Below, piece after piece: positions 55,259-64,000 of a stretch of DNA of 64,000 bases. The stretch comes from Eurosta solidaginis. Lineage: Eukaryota; Arthropoda; Insecta; Diptera; Tephritidae. The position numbers were made by a program, and so were the translations under genes. The DNA lies in NCBI RefSeq assembly GCF_040869045.1, contig NC_090322.1:181535477-181599476 (forward strand), written 5' to 3'. The first letter of the stretch is position 1, and each line of letters opens with the position of its first letter. The notes beneath the pieces are model-generated. The model saw nothing but the letters and a program-made list of their open reading frames with translations. It was not told where the DNA came from and did not search any database.

Positions 55259-55620
55259 TGCAAAAAAGAATTTAACAGACGAAACTCGATTTAAAGCATT
55301 TTTTTTTAGTGTCATTTTTATATGCATTTCTTGGTTTTCTGCCCTTTAAAATTTCCTGCTAGGAATTGTGTTATAAAAAATTCGATTGTGAATATTTAGT
55401 TTTCCAAATCATTTACCGAACACTGTTATCTGCTACCTTCAACGCATACATGTAGCTGTCATATGTCAACACTTCAAATTGTTTACATTTACATTATCGT
55501 TTCACATTTATCACTATTTGTTATTAGTCAGAAGTGTACACGCCATCAAAAAAGAAATACAATTTTTTTCCTTCCCAAAATAACAAGGAAGTTGATGAAA
55601 CGCGGCTACGTTTGGATTCT
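55259..55620 (+). promoter_or_regulatory. Upstream region of the PAP phosphatase gene
   Basis: About 360 bp between the inverted-repeat element and the start codon, presumed 5' UTR and proximal promoter. The errantivirus LTR ends only 470 bp before the ATG. Confidence 0.4.
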
Positions 55621-56755
55621 ATGAGCTTTATAAAACGGAGAGAAATGATGGCACGTACGATACATGTACATCGAGTACCTGCGGCCATTGCGATTGTAGT
55701 GCTCACCTTCACAATAGTATATTTTGTTAATTTTCATCAGGAGGAAAGGCCGGCCTTTTATGGCATGCTACGTAATCAAGATAAGGTAAATCTACGCAAA
55801 CTTCTTATTGGTTCAATACAAGCGGCTCAACGTGGTGGCATGGAGGTTTTAGACGTAGCACAGACGAGGAATCTAAATGAGCGCAGTAAAGGTAAAACTG
55901 ACGAAGGTGCTAATGATCCATTTACAGATGCAGATGGACGATCTCATTGTATTATGAAAGAAGGTTTACATCGCATCTTTCCACGTATTAAGATGTTTTC
56001 TGAGGAAGATAAAGTGAGTTGCGCAAGTGTGGCTACTTTTGACTTGGATCCAACAGTTTTGCATGAAACAGCGGACTTGCCAAATGAATTGGTAGATATA
56101 AATGATGTTACGATATGGTTGGACCCTCTAGACGCGACACAAGAGTTTACCGGTAAATTATATCATATGCACTTGAATTGAAATGATGTATGCTAAACGA
56201 ACTTGAATGCTTACAGAAAAATTATATCAATATGTAACAACGATGGTATGTATAGCGGTAAAAGGTGTACCAGTTATTGGCGTTATTCATAGTCCATTTA
56301 TAGGACAAACTGCATGGGCTTGGGTTGATCATTCAATGTCTGAATATTTAGCAGCCATAAAACCAATAAATCCAGACACCTCTAAACCGCTTATAGCAGT
56401 CTCACGTTCTCATGCAGGCACTGTGAAGGAGCTGACACGTAATGTTTTCGGAGAAGACTCCGCAATACTCACAGCTGCTGGTGCTGGTTATAAAGTTTTG
56501 CAGGTGATATCCAATAATGCTACTGTTTACCTGCATTCAACAAAAATAAAAAAATGGGATACTTGTGCTGGGCATGCTTTGCTCAATGCACTTGGCGGTG
56601 ATATGAAAAATCTTCATAGGGAAAAGATTGACTATGGTCCAGAAGGCTCACCAGTAAATGATAAAGGTATAATCGCTTCAGTTGTAGCTATTGAAGAATA
56701 CGAAAAGAAATTGCAAGAATTTTTAAAGGGCAATAAGGCATTTATTAATAGATAA
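55621..56755 (+). CDS. Golgi-type 3'-phosphoadenosine 5'-phosphate phosphatase (BPNT2/IMPAD1 family)
   Basis: By family, hydrolyses PAP, the by-product of sulfation in the Golgi, to AMP. Two exons: 55621-56152 and 56217-56755, with a 64-bp GT-AG intron and matching phase (G|AA gives Glu178). 356 residues, as in animal homologues of about 355-360. ATG 55621 is chosen because it opens a type II membrane protein: a short basic N-terminus, then a single transmembrane helix at residues about 19-37. Metal site residues are present: 'SEED' at 127-130, 'DPLDAT' at 168-173 and 'WDTCAGHALL' from 291. In-frame ATGs at 55645 and 55648 are alternatives. Probable homologue of Drosophila CG15743. Intact. 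Confidence 0.93.
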
Positions 56756-56856
56756 TGTGAATATATTAAAACATAACACCTTTAGCATAAAGACCTACGC
56801 ATAAGTAAAAAGCTCAGCCTCTTAATTTTAAGTTACTTCATCCAAAAAGGAAGAAG

Positions 56857-56862
56857 AATAAA
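56857..56862 (+). terminator. Poly(A) signal of the PAP phosphatase gene
   Basis: AATAAA about 100 bp beyond the stop codon. Confidence 0.6.
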
Positions 56863-56894
56863 GAGATAGAATTGAGAAAATAATATTATATATA

Positions 56895-57720
56895 TAAAAT
56901 TCAAATTATGTATGTATGTATGTAGGTATAGATCGGGTTGCGTCTTAAACGGATCGACCGATCACAACCAAATTTGCTCAACCCACTAGAAACCTTCCGG
57001 ATGGTCATAGGCTAAACATAATTTCGATATATAAAAGGAGAGTTGCACCTGCCATACAAATGGAATTTTTGATACTGCATAACGCTGAAGGTATTCATGT
57101 TAGAACATTGAAATTCAGTAAGGAGTTATAAGAGGTTAATCCCTACCACCACCAAGAAAATGTGGGGTGAGGGAGAAGGGGGCGTGGCACCTCCCATACA
57201 AATGGAATATATCATACTGCATATCTGGATGTAGTAATGGTAGGATAGTGAAAATTGGTAAGGAGCTATACGACGTTAAATCCTAACACCTACAGTAAAA
57301 TGTGGAATTGGGGAAAAGGGGGGCGTGGCACCTTCCCTACAAATGGGATTTTTCAGAACTATGGCTGCCTTACAAACTTAGGTTATTACAACAGATAAAG
57401 TTTGACTATAGAAATGAGTTTGGCTGTTATTCCTTTGGACGTTTAGTAATCTGACGCCGTTAAAATTTGTTGTCAACTCAGTCTATCTACATATCCCATC
57501 TATCTATCTATATATGTATAAATATATAAAAAACACGTGTCACAGGTTTGAGGCCAATGGACTCCTAAACTACTGAACCGATTTTGAATTTGTTTTGCAT
57601 CCCGTGTGTAGTTTGATCTAACTTGAAATATAGGATAGGGTATATCTCAGTTTATATTCGCAATATAATTTTATTGCAATTTTTTTAATTTGTTTATACG
57701 TAATATTAAAATGTTACGTA
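56895..57720. repeat. Dispersed repeat with 141-bp tandem units
   Basis: Starts with a (TATG)n run. 'gcacct.cc.tacaaatgg' then recurs at 57045, 57187 and 57328, giving two full units and one partial unit of about 141 bp. The right part (57480-57720) contains (TATC)n and 'actcctaaactactgaaccgatttt', a motif common in insect non-autonomous repeats, possibly Helitron-related; that is a guess. Non-coding. Confidence 0.6.
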
Positions 57721-57861
57721 TACGCAGTGGCACTCATATTTTCGGGTGGTGCGGATATACTTCCGTGTAATTGCTTGGTGTTTAATTAAACAACCTGCTT
57801 ATCAATAAAAAATATTATAGGGAATGATATCAAGCATAGCACATCACCAGGCCCGCCGAGA

Positions 57862-60230
57862 CGCTTCCCAAGGCAGTCGGTTCTATGTACCGGAGCGACT
57901 CGGGATTTTTCGCGACCAAGGACTGTCATTTCAGTGTGACCCCATTTAATTTGTTGCGTCCCTCCCACAAATTGTCATCCTCCCAGCAGCTCCTTGCAGC
58001 AGGACTGCTCCATACTCTCTTACTCCGGAAGGCATCGAATCCAATCCGGGTCCGTCTCCTGACCCCGGTCCTGAGAAATGGTTTTGCTGCATCTGCCGGA
58101 AAAGAATCTTGACGGTCATACTCTGTTCAGTGTGTCTCGTGCAAGGGATGGTTGCATCGGACAGGTTGTTCTGGGCTTGATCCCAAAACCCGACGTCCAC
58201 GTAACTTTTATAAATCTTTTGTGGCTCCTTACTGTTCACGCCCAAGGGCGTCCCGTAGGCCACGCCTAAGCTGGCAACAATCGCATTATCTTAGGCGATT
58301 TTAATGCCCATCACGATCTATGGCATTCAAACTTGCGGGCGGACAGTAGGGGTGAGATGTTGGCGGATCAAATAGAAGAAACGACGTTCTGCACAATATA
58401 CGGAGACGCCCCCACACGTATGGTAGGAAGCTGTCACAGCTCGCCAGATATCTCAATCGTGAGCGCAGAACTCGTAAACTGCGTCAACTGGCAGCCGATG
58501 GTAACATTGGCATCCGACCACCAGTCCATAATTATTTCGCTCGAGCGTACCGCCGACTTCATCGTCACCGAAAAACGCACTTTCCTAAATTTCAAAAAAG
58601 GAAAGTGGGAAGAATATAAATCTATTACAGACAACCGCTTTGCTGCCCTCCCTATCCCGACTGATGCCCGCCAAGGGGAGCGTGCCTTCAGTAAGGTCAT
58701 TGAATCCGCCTCGGCACGTTTCATTCCCGCCGGGAGAATTCCCGAAATCGGGCCCCACTTCCCGGCGGAGGCCGCAAACTTAGTGACAGAACGTGACCTT
58801 ATAAGACAGCTTGATCCAGGCGACCCCCAAATAAGGGATATAAACCAACTCATCAGATTGCTTGTGGACGAACACAAGCGGGCGGAATGGGAGGAGCACA
58901 TAAGAGGTTGTAACCTCTCTACCGGTGTGGGTGAACTTTGGTCCACCGTAAAGTCCCTATCGAATCCGACTAAGCACAAAACTTTGTCTCGTCAAAGTTG
59001 CCATCGCCTTTGGCGACAAAGTGCTGTCGGATGCGAAAAAATGCGCGAGTGCTTTCTGCCGACAATATATAATGCATCCTACGGTCGACAAAGATAGACG
59101 GAGAGCCAATAGACACGCATATAAACACAAATTCAGCGCGTCACCAATCACTATCACCGCTAAAGAGGTTGAGGACGCCATTCGTCGCGCTAAACCATCC
59201 AAAGCAGTGGGCCCAGATGGCATAGCCATGCCGATGCTTAAAAGCCTAGGGAAAGAGGGTTTCAAATATTTGGCGCATGTCTTAAACCTGTCTCTTTCCA
59301 CCTTTGTCATACCCGAGAAATGGAAAATTGCCAAGGTGGTCCCGCTACTAAAGCCTGGGAAACCAGCTAACATAGGTGAGTCGTATCGTCCGATATCTCT
59401 CCTATCGCCAGTGGCAAAGACGCTTGAAGCCATTTTGCTCCCTTATTTCCAAGCAAATTTGCAGCTAGCCCCTCATCAGCATGGCTTCAGGAAACTCCAT
59501 AGCACTACCACCGCGCTAAATGCCATTAGCACCCAGATAAATTGCGGTTTAAATCAATACCCCCACCATAGAACAGTACTCGTAGCGCTAGACCTATCAA
59601 AAGCTTTTGATACGGTCAACCATGGCTCGTTACTGCAAGACCTAAATGGGGGCCAAACAGTTCCTGTTGAATACCCAGAAACCTGGGCATCCCAACAGAT
59701 ATCTGATTGATGAACCAGCACCGCCTAGGGGCTTAAGGAGTCATCTCCGTAAGCATTTTGACGAAATACGGCACCTGAGAACCCAGCCGTATGAAGTGAA
59801 AAAACACAAGCAGGTCCTTGGTGAACTCCATAAACAGGCGTCGGACCTTTATGCCGGGAATTGCCCGGTGAATCCAGTACTTAAAGAAAAGTATCCAAAA
59901 CTCGCGGAAGAGGAACGCATACTCCCCAGGGAAACGCGTGTCACTCTTGCTCAACTTCGTTCTGGATACTGTAACAGGTTAAACACTTACCTATCCAGAA
60001 TCAACCCCGACATACAAAATGTATGCCCCGCTTGCAATGTGTCCCCACATGACACCAACCATCTCTTTAATTGTAATGTGGAACCAACGCCTCTAACACC
60101 CCTTTCCTTATGGTCCACCCCTGTTGAAACGGCAAGTTTCCTTGGACTCCCGTTAGAGGATATTGATGACAATTTGTGATCGGTCGCGGCTATTAGGTGG
60201 GGCGAGCATTGCTACAACAACAACAACAAC
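57862..60230 (+). mobile_element. Jockey-like non-LTR retrotransposon, copy 2, internally deleted
   Basis: Flanked by a 13-bp duplication AGGCCCGYCGAGA with one mismatch (57849-57861 and 60231-60243). The plus-strand 3' end is a (CAA)n tail at 60213-60230. It has lost part of the endonuclease (near 58262) and the segment from the RT palm through the thumb (near 59645), leaving 2.4 kb. Protein code is close to copy 1 at 22673-26245. Confidence 0.85.
58060..60179 (+). pseudogene. Broken zinc finger-endonuclease-RT polyprotein, copy 2
   Basis: A PHD-like finger at 58070-58190 ('KWFCCICRKRI', then after a frameshift 'YSVQCVSCKGWLHRTGCSGL'). Endonuclease part from 58285 ('ILGDFNAHHDLWHSN', 'SCHSSPDISIVSAELVN'). 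A small duplication breaks the frame near 58980. RT N-terminal part 59021-59640 ('SYRPISLLSPVAKTLEAIL', 'ALDLSKAFDTVNH'), then a deletion that removes the catalytic YADD. C-terminal part 59646-60179 with the 'CPACNVSPHDTNHLF' zinc motif. Dead. Confidence 0.8.
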
Positions 60231-60243
60231 AGGCCCGTCGAGA

Positions 60244-60640
60244 GGGGGGGTTTCTGAGGGGGCCCGCGATTTAGAGGTACTATGAAATTTTTTTTAATAC
60301 AGGAGGGTCTTTAGTTGTTCCATGTTCAATTTTTAAGCCGAATTTCAAAAGCAACGAAAATCTGCATTTCGTTTTAATATTATAGTGAAGTGTGAAAAAT
60401 AAAAATCTATATATATAAAAAGAAAGGCTAAAATGTGTGTTAGTTGGTCGCCGGTGTTTGAAGAGATGCGTCGGACGATTTTGTTCAAACTTTCACACAA
60501 GTTGTGTAAACCTCACGCGGTGGTTACTACAGGTACAGGGTCTCGAGATATAGGCCAAAACGTGGGCCAGTGAATGCCTAGACAGTGTTTATACAATATG
60601 GATATCAAATGAAAGCTGTTGATGAGTGCTTTGGCACACT
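60244..60640. other. Repeat fragments
   Basis: Contains a (TA)n run near 60410, a 'tgtgttagttggtcgccgg' segment seen in insect dispersed repeats, and at about 60537-60640 a degenerate single unit of the 130-bp family A repeat ('cgagatataggccaaaacgtgggcc', then 'tatggatatcaaatgaaag'). Confidence 0.4.
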
Positions 60641-61057
60641 CTGGCAACTCTGTTCGTGTGAAGTATTGTTTAAAAGTGAGCGCGTAAATAATTCAAAATT
60701 TAATCATTTCTGTCGAGAATTTAAGATAAACTTTCAAAAGTATCAAAATCTCTAGCAACTCCCAAAGTGTGGAGCACGGAGTGCAGCTGAAACTCATAAT
60801 TTGTAGTGAATTTAATGAGAATCACAATTGTCATAATACAATAACAACAGTGGTACAACAAAGAAAGTTTGATAATATACATAGCTACCAACAACTGAAA
60901 ATCTCCCGCCAATTCCTGCGCAGAAAGCTTTCAGTAATTCAACAATCGCATTCGCGCCATCTATCGGTTGATAGCCTAAAATAAATTATACCATCTACGC
61001 CTGTGCTGCCACCTGGTTCCAACTCATCTATTTTTTGGAGTATTTTTTTGGAACACT
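60641..61057 (+). other. Probable 5' UTR of the terminal non-LTR element
   Basis: Unassigned sequence before ORF1. The exact 5' end of the element is not visible. Confidence 0.35.
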
Positions 61058-61975
61058 ATGTCACAAAATTCTGGAAAGCGTCGTGGCGAGACCTTGGGCA
61101 ATGAAGCTGAAACAATTAAAAAGGCTCCTCGTCTAAGCGATACATCTCCTAACCTCATCTGTACAATCGACCAACGACTCATAAAGTACAATGACTCGTT
61201 GTCCAATAAAATAATGGAAGCTGAAAAGCGTATGATGGAGTTTACATGCAGAAAACTGGAAGATAAATTTGAAGGCCTGAAGAAGGAGTTAAACGAGTTA
61301 AGTGGTAGAATTAATCGCATGGAGGGTATGTTTGAAAGGATTGGGCACCTCGAAAATGAAATAGCCACACTAAAACAGAGAGTATGTAAGCAGGAAAACT
61401 TTATATCCAAGCAAGAACTCCAAATTGCTGCATGCGACGTCCGAATTCATGGGATTCCCTTCGAGGAAGGGGAAAACTTACAAAAGATTTTCCACCACCT
61501 CTGCTTCACGCTAAACTTACAGCCACCCCCCCTAAAAAGTGTTTTTCGGCCGAAACGCAAACTACCCTACGGTACGGTTGATCCCGCCGTTATCATTAAA
61601 TTTTACACACCTGCGGACCGAAATACGCTGTTGAAAACGATTGCGAGCTTCAGGCGCCACAACAACACCAAAGGGCTGCGACTCGTGCATGTGGGAATAA
61701 ATTCCAATGAGCCTATCTTTGTTAATGCATCGCTGACCAAAAACAACTATGAGATCTTCAAGGCTGCGATCCATCTAAAGAAGAGGAAAAAGGTTTCATC
61801 GGTGTTCACAATGCGGGGTGTGGTGCATATAAAGCGAAAATTCGGCGACCGACCCGAAGCAGTCCCCAGCCTGAGTTTTCTCGAGAGTCTCGACCTGGAA
61901 AACAATACTTCCTTTCGTGAAGACGTCACGCCGGTTGCGAACAACGCCCTGGACGGCCACCAAAGGCTTAACTAA
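61058..61975 (+). CDS. Non-LTR retrotransposon ORF1 protein (coiled coil, L1/CR1-like)
   Basis: 305 residues, intact. A basic serine-rich N-terminus is followed by a long predicted coiled coil (residues about 45-130, with heptads such as 'LEDKFEGLKKELNELSGRI'), then an RRM/C-terminal-domain-like region ('VRIHGIPFEEGENLQKIF', 'IIKFYTPADRNTLLK', 'IFVNASLTKNNYEIFKAA'), the plan of L1/CR1-type ORF1 RNA chaperones that form trimers. ORF2 follows 143 bp downstream in the same orientation. Confidence 0.8.
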   Translation: MSQNSGKRRGETLGNEAETIKKAPRLSDTSPNLICTIDQRLIKYNDSLSNKIMEAEKRMMEFTCRKLEDKFEGLKKELNELSGRINRMEGMFERIGHLENEIATLKQRVCKQENFISKQELQIAACDVRIHGIPFEEGENLQKIFHHLCFTLNLQPPPLKSVFRPKRKLPYGTVDPAVIIKFYTPADRNTLLKTIASFRRHNNTKGLRLVHVGINSNEPIFVNASLTKNNYEIFKAAIHLKKRKKVSSVFTMRGVVHIKRKFGDRPEAVPSLSFLESLDLENNTSFREDVTPVANNALDGHQRLN

Positions 61976-62118
61976 CAGCCCCCTGCTAATAAATATTTCT
62001 CTTTGCTCTCTTCTAATCTATTCCTTCTCTGTCTTTTTCTCCACCTACAACATCACAAAATCATTAATTATGTTGTTAGCCAAATTCAGTGTAAATCATT
62101 CACTTAATTATTTTTATA

Positions 62119-64000
62119 ATGTTGGTCTGCGATAATGAGTCCCCGAGTTCCAAAGACTGTCTATCTACTTTGTTGCGCATAGTCAGTAAAAAAGCCAACG
62201 GGCTGAAAGTTATTCATATCAATGCGCAAAGCCTTTATAAAAAGCTTGACGAGTTGAGGTTTCTGTCAGAAGGCTCCGATATTGATGTCATATGTGTTTC
62301 AGAAACATGGTTTTCTTCGTTTCATAGAAATGATATGGTGAAGATAAATGGCTACCAACTTTTCAGAGTTGATAGAAGTGGTCATGGTGGTGGTGTTGCG
62401 ATATATGTAAAAAGTAGTGTGTCCTGTAAATTGTGTTGTTGTTCTAGTCCAGGTAATCCTGTGGAATATGTGTTTGTTCATATGTTTTCTGATAATAATA
62501 GTAGGCTTCTTATCGGCTGTGCATATAGACCGAATCGACTAATAGATTTTTCCGCGTTTATTGAATTTCTTCAATCGTTACTATTAGATTATGACAATAT
62601 TATCATCGCTGGAGATTTTAATAGTAACCTACTGGTGGATGCCACTTTAAAACAAAACATGGAATCTCTGGGACTTTTTCCCACAAACTGTGCTATACCA
62701 ACGCATTTCACAAATACTAACTCTTCTCTATTAGATTTATTTTTTGTCAATGATCTTCATAAAATGATTCACTACACGCAACTATCCGCCTCCTGCTTCT
62801 CAAAACACGACCTGATATTCCTAAACTACAACTTCCAAACATCATGTAGGCCAAGTTCGTTCGCGTATCGCGATTACAGAAGTATAGATTATTATTCCCT
62901 TGCTGAGTCCGTTGAGTCGGTTGAATGGAGCTTGATTCGTACGTTAACATCGGTTGATGACCAGACAAAGTTTCTGCAGGATAATATAAATAAGTTATTC
63001 GATGATCACGTTCCACTAAAAATAAAAACACTTAAATACAAGAATAGCCCTTGGTTCAATGCTACATTAAAACACCTTATCCACCTTCGTAACCAAGCCT
63101 ACTCACGGTGGAAAAGGTACAAAACAGTCGAAGCGCATACCTGCTTTAAAACAGCTCGGCTTATTGCAAACAAAGCCATAAGGCTGGCCAAGGCAAATTA
63201 TTTTAAGTTTAAGTTTAGTTCTGCTTTGAATACAAAGGAAAAGTGGAACAAAATCAAACAAATAGGAATTGGTAAGCCCAAAAGTGACCTGTCTCATCCC
63301 CCTGATGTCGACATCAACGAAATAAATAATACTTTTGTAAGACTACCAAACTCAGCCGACAATGTGTGTATTGATAACTACTCCGTGCGTGTTAATGTTG
63401 ACACTAGCCCTTTCGAGTTTGTTTGTGTCGATAATTGTGATATTATCCAAGCCATACTTTCTGTGAAGTCTAACGCAATGGGGCTTGATGGTATATGTTC
63501 AAAGTTTTTAAAAGTCATTCTTCCCAAAATCCTTCCCCACATTACTTACTTGGTCAACTCAATTTTGACGACCGGTGTCTTCCCAATATACTGGAAAGCT
63601 GCAAAAGTTATTCCAATCCGTAAACAAAATAATGAGTATCGACCAATAGCCATACTCCCTTTCCTCTCTAAGGTCGTTGAACGTATTCTACATGGGCAAA
63701 TCGTATCATATGTACATGAATACAAGCTCCTGTCAGATAGTCAGTCCGGTTTCAGGTTAAAGCGGAGCTGTACAACGGCACTATTATCTGTGACAGAAGA
63801 AATTCGTGAGCGAGTGGATGAAAGTTACATTGCCTTCTTAACACTTCTTGACCACTCCAAAGCTTTCGATTCTGTAGACCACACTCTGCTCTGTAGGAAG
63901 CTGGAAAACCTATTTAACTTCTCTGGTCATGCAGTTGCCCTTATAAGATCATATCTTGGCGATAGGACTCAAGCAGTATGTATAGATGGTGAAAAGTCTG
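62119..64000 (+). CDS. Non-LTR retrotransposon ORF2 (endonuclease-RT), open to the window edge
   Basis: From ATG 62119 the frame stays open for 627 codons to the last base, so the C-terminus is outside the window. Residues about 30-240 are an apurinic-type endonuclease: 'VIHINAQSLYKKLDELRFL' near the start, 'VSETWF', 'IIIAGDFNSNLL' near 62620 and 'SASCFSKHDLIFL' near 62800. The RT begins about residue 450, with 'MGLDGICSKFLKVILPKILP', 'YRPIAILPFLSKVVERIL', 'SGFRLKRSCTTALL' and motif A 'LLDHSKAFDSVDH' (H replaces the usual F or L after D). The catalytic YADD lies beyond the window. CR1/Jockey-like lineage; the exact clade is uncertain. No lesion in the visible part. Confidence 0.85.
   Translation, partial: MLVCDNESPSSKDCLSTLLRIVSKKANGLKVIHINAQSLYKKLDELRFLSEGSDIDVICVSETWFSSFHRNDMVKINGYQLFRVDRSGHGGGVAIYVKSSVSCKLCCCSSPGNPVEYVFVHMFSDNNSRLLIGCAYRPNRLIDFSAFIEFLQSLLLDYDNIIIAGDFNSNLLVDATLKQNMESLGLFPTNCAIPTHFTNTNSSLLDLFFVNDLHKMIHYTQLSASCFSKHDLIFLNYNFQTSCRPSSFAYRDYRSIDYYSLAESVESVEWSLIRTLTSVDDQTKFLQDNINKLFDDHVPLKIKTLKYKNSPWFNATLKHLIHLRNQAYSRWKRYKTVEAHTCFKTARLIANKAIRLAKANYFKFKFSSALNTKEKWNKIKQIGIGKPKSDLSHPPDVDINEINNTFVRLPNSADNVCIDNYSVRVNVDTSPFEFVCVDNCDIIQAILSVKSNAMGLDGICSKFLKVILPKILPHITYLVNSILTTGVFPIYWKAAKVIPIRKQNNEYRPIAILPFLSKVVERILHGQIVSYVHEYKLLSDSQSGFRLKRSCTTALLSVTEEIRERVDESYIAFLTLLDHSKAFDSVDHTLLCRKLENLFNFSGHAVALIRSYLGDRTQAVCIDGEKS

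Noticed and set aside
1..64000. tRNA, rRNA, snRNA genes and CRISPR arrays
   Set aside because: No cloverleaf with A and B boxes, no rRNA-like block and no spaced short repeats were seen by eye; a covariance-model scan would be needed to exclude divergent small RNAs.

Overview
This 64 kb window comes from the genome of a higher fly, most likely an acalyptrate such as a tephritid fruit fly. That placement is inferred from short (57-119 bp) GT-AG introns, high AT content, fly-like proteins and dense fly-type transposable elements; no species can be named. Only three single-copy host genes can be supported, and each can be assembled exon by exon with matching splice phases. They are diphosphomevalonate decarboxylase (minus strand, 28115-29647, 5 exons), coatomer subunit beta (minus strand, 39263-44219, 8 coding exons) and a Golgi-type 3'-phosphoadenosine 5'-phosphate phosphatase of the BPNT2/IMPAD1 family (plus strand, 55621-56755, 2 exons).

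Nearly everything else is mobile DNA, much of it nested. From left to right: a dispersed repeat with a 130-bp tandem array (1758-3690); a solo LTR carrying a DNA element that carries a MITE (3699-5030); a four-deep nest (5072-10553) whose core is a non-autonomous LTR retrotransposon with an intact SAP-domain Gag-protease ORF but no reverse transcriptase; more DNA elements and MITEs (10957-13266); two decayed I-like non-LTR elements (13947-15790 and 16149-20700); a three-deep MITE nest (20710-21851); a Jockey-like non-LTR element inserted with a 13-bp duplication into another non-LTR remnant (22160-26790); and a short internally deleted element (27288-27701).

Right of the decarboxylase gene lie a 2.5 kb fold-back palindrome with a hAT-like insertion (29945-32405), a second, longer copy of the 130-bp repeat family with its own non-LTR insertion (33336-36650), an RTE-like 3' end, and the coatomer gene, whose 1.7 kb intron holds a solo LTR and another short deleted element.

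From 44.5 kb there is a TIR element with an 8-bp duplication, then a gypsy-group errantivirus (47232-55150) with two 574-bp LTRs that appear identical on reading, and open gag, pol and env. It sits inside a terminal-inverted-repeat element and directly upstream of the phosphatase gene. The end of the window holds a second, truncated Jockey-like copy (57862-60230) and a non-LTR retrotransposon whose ORF1 is intact and whose ORF2 is still open at the last base.

No tRNA, rRNA, CRISPR array or prokaryotic feature was seen. No new host defence or metabolic system was found. The most unusual items are the Gag-only LTR element, the reciprocal empty-site pair of MITE copies, the structurally intact errantivirus, and a 57-nt stop-free intron in the coatomer gene.
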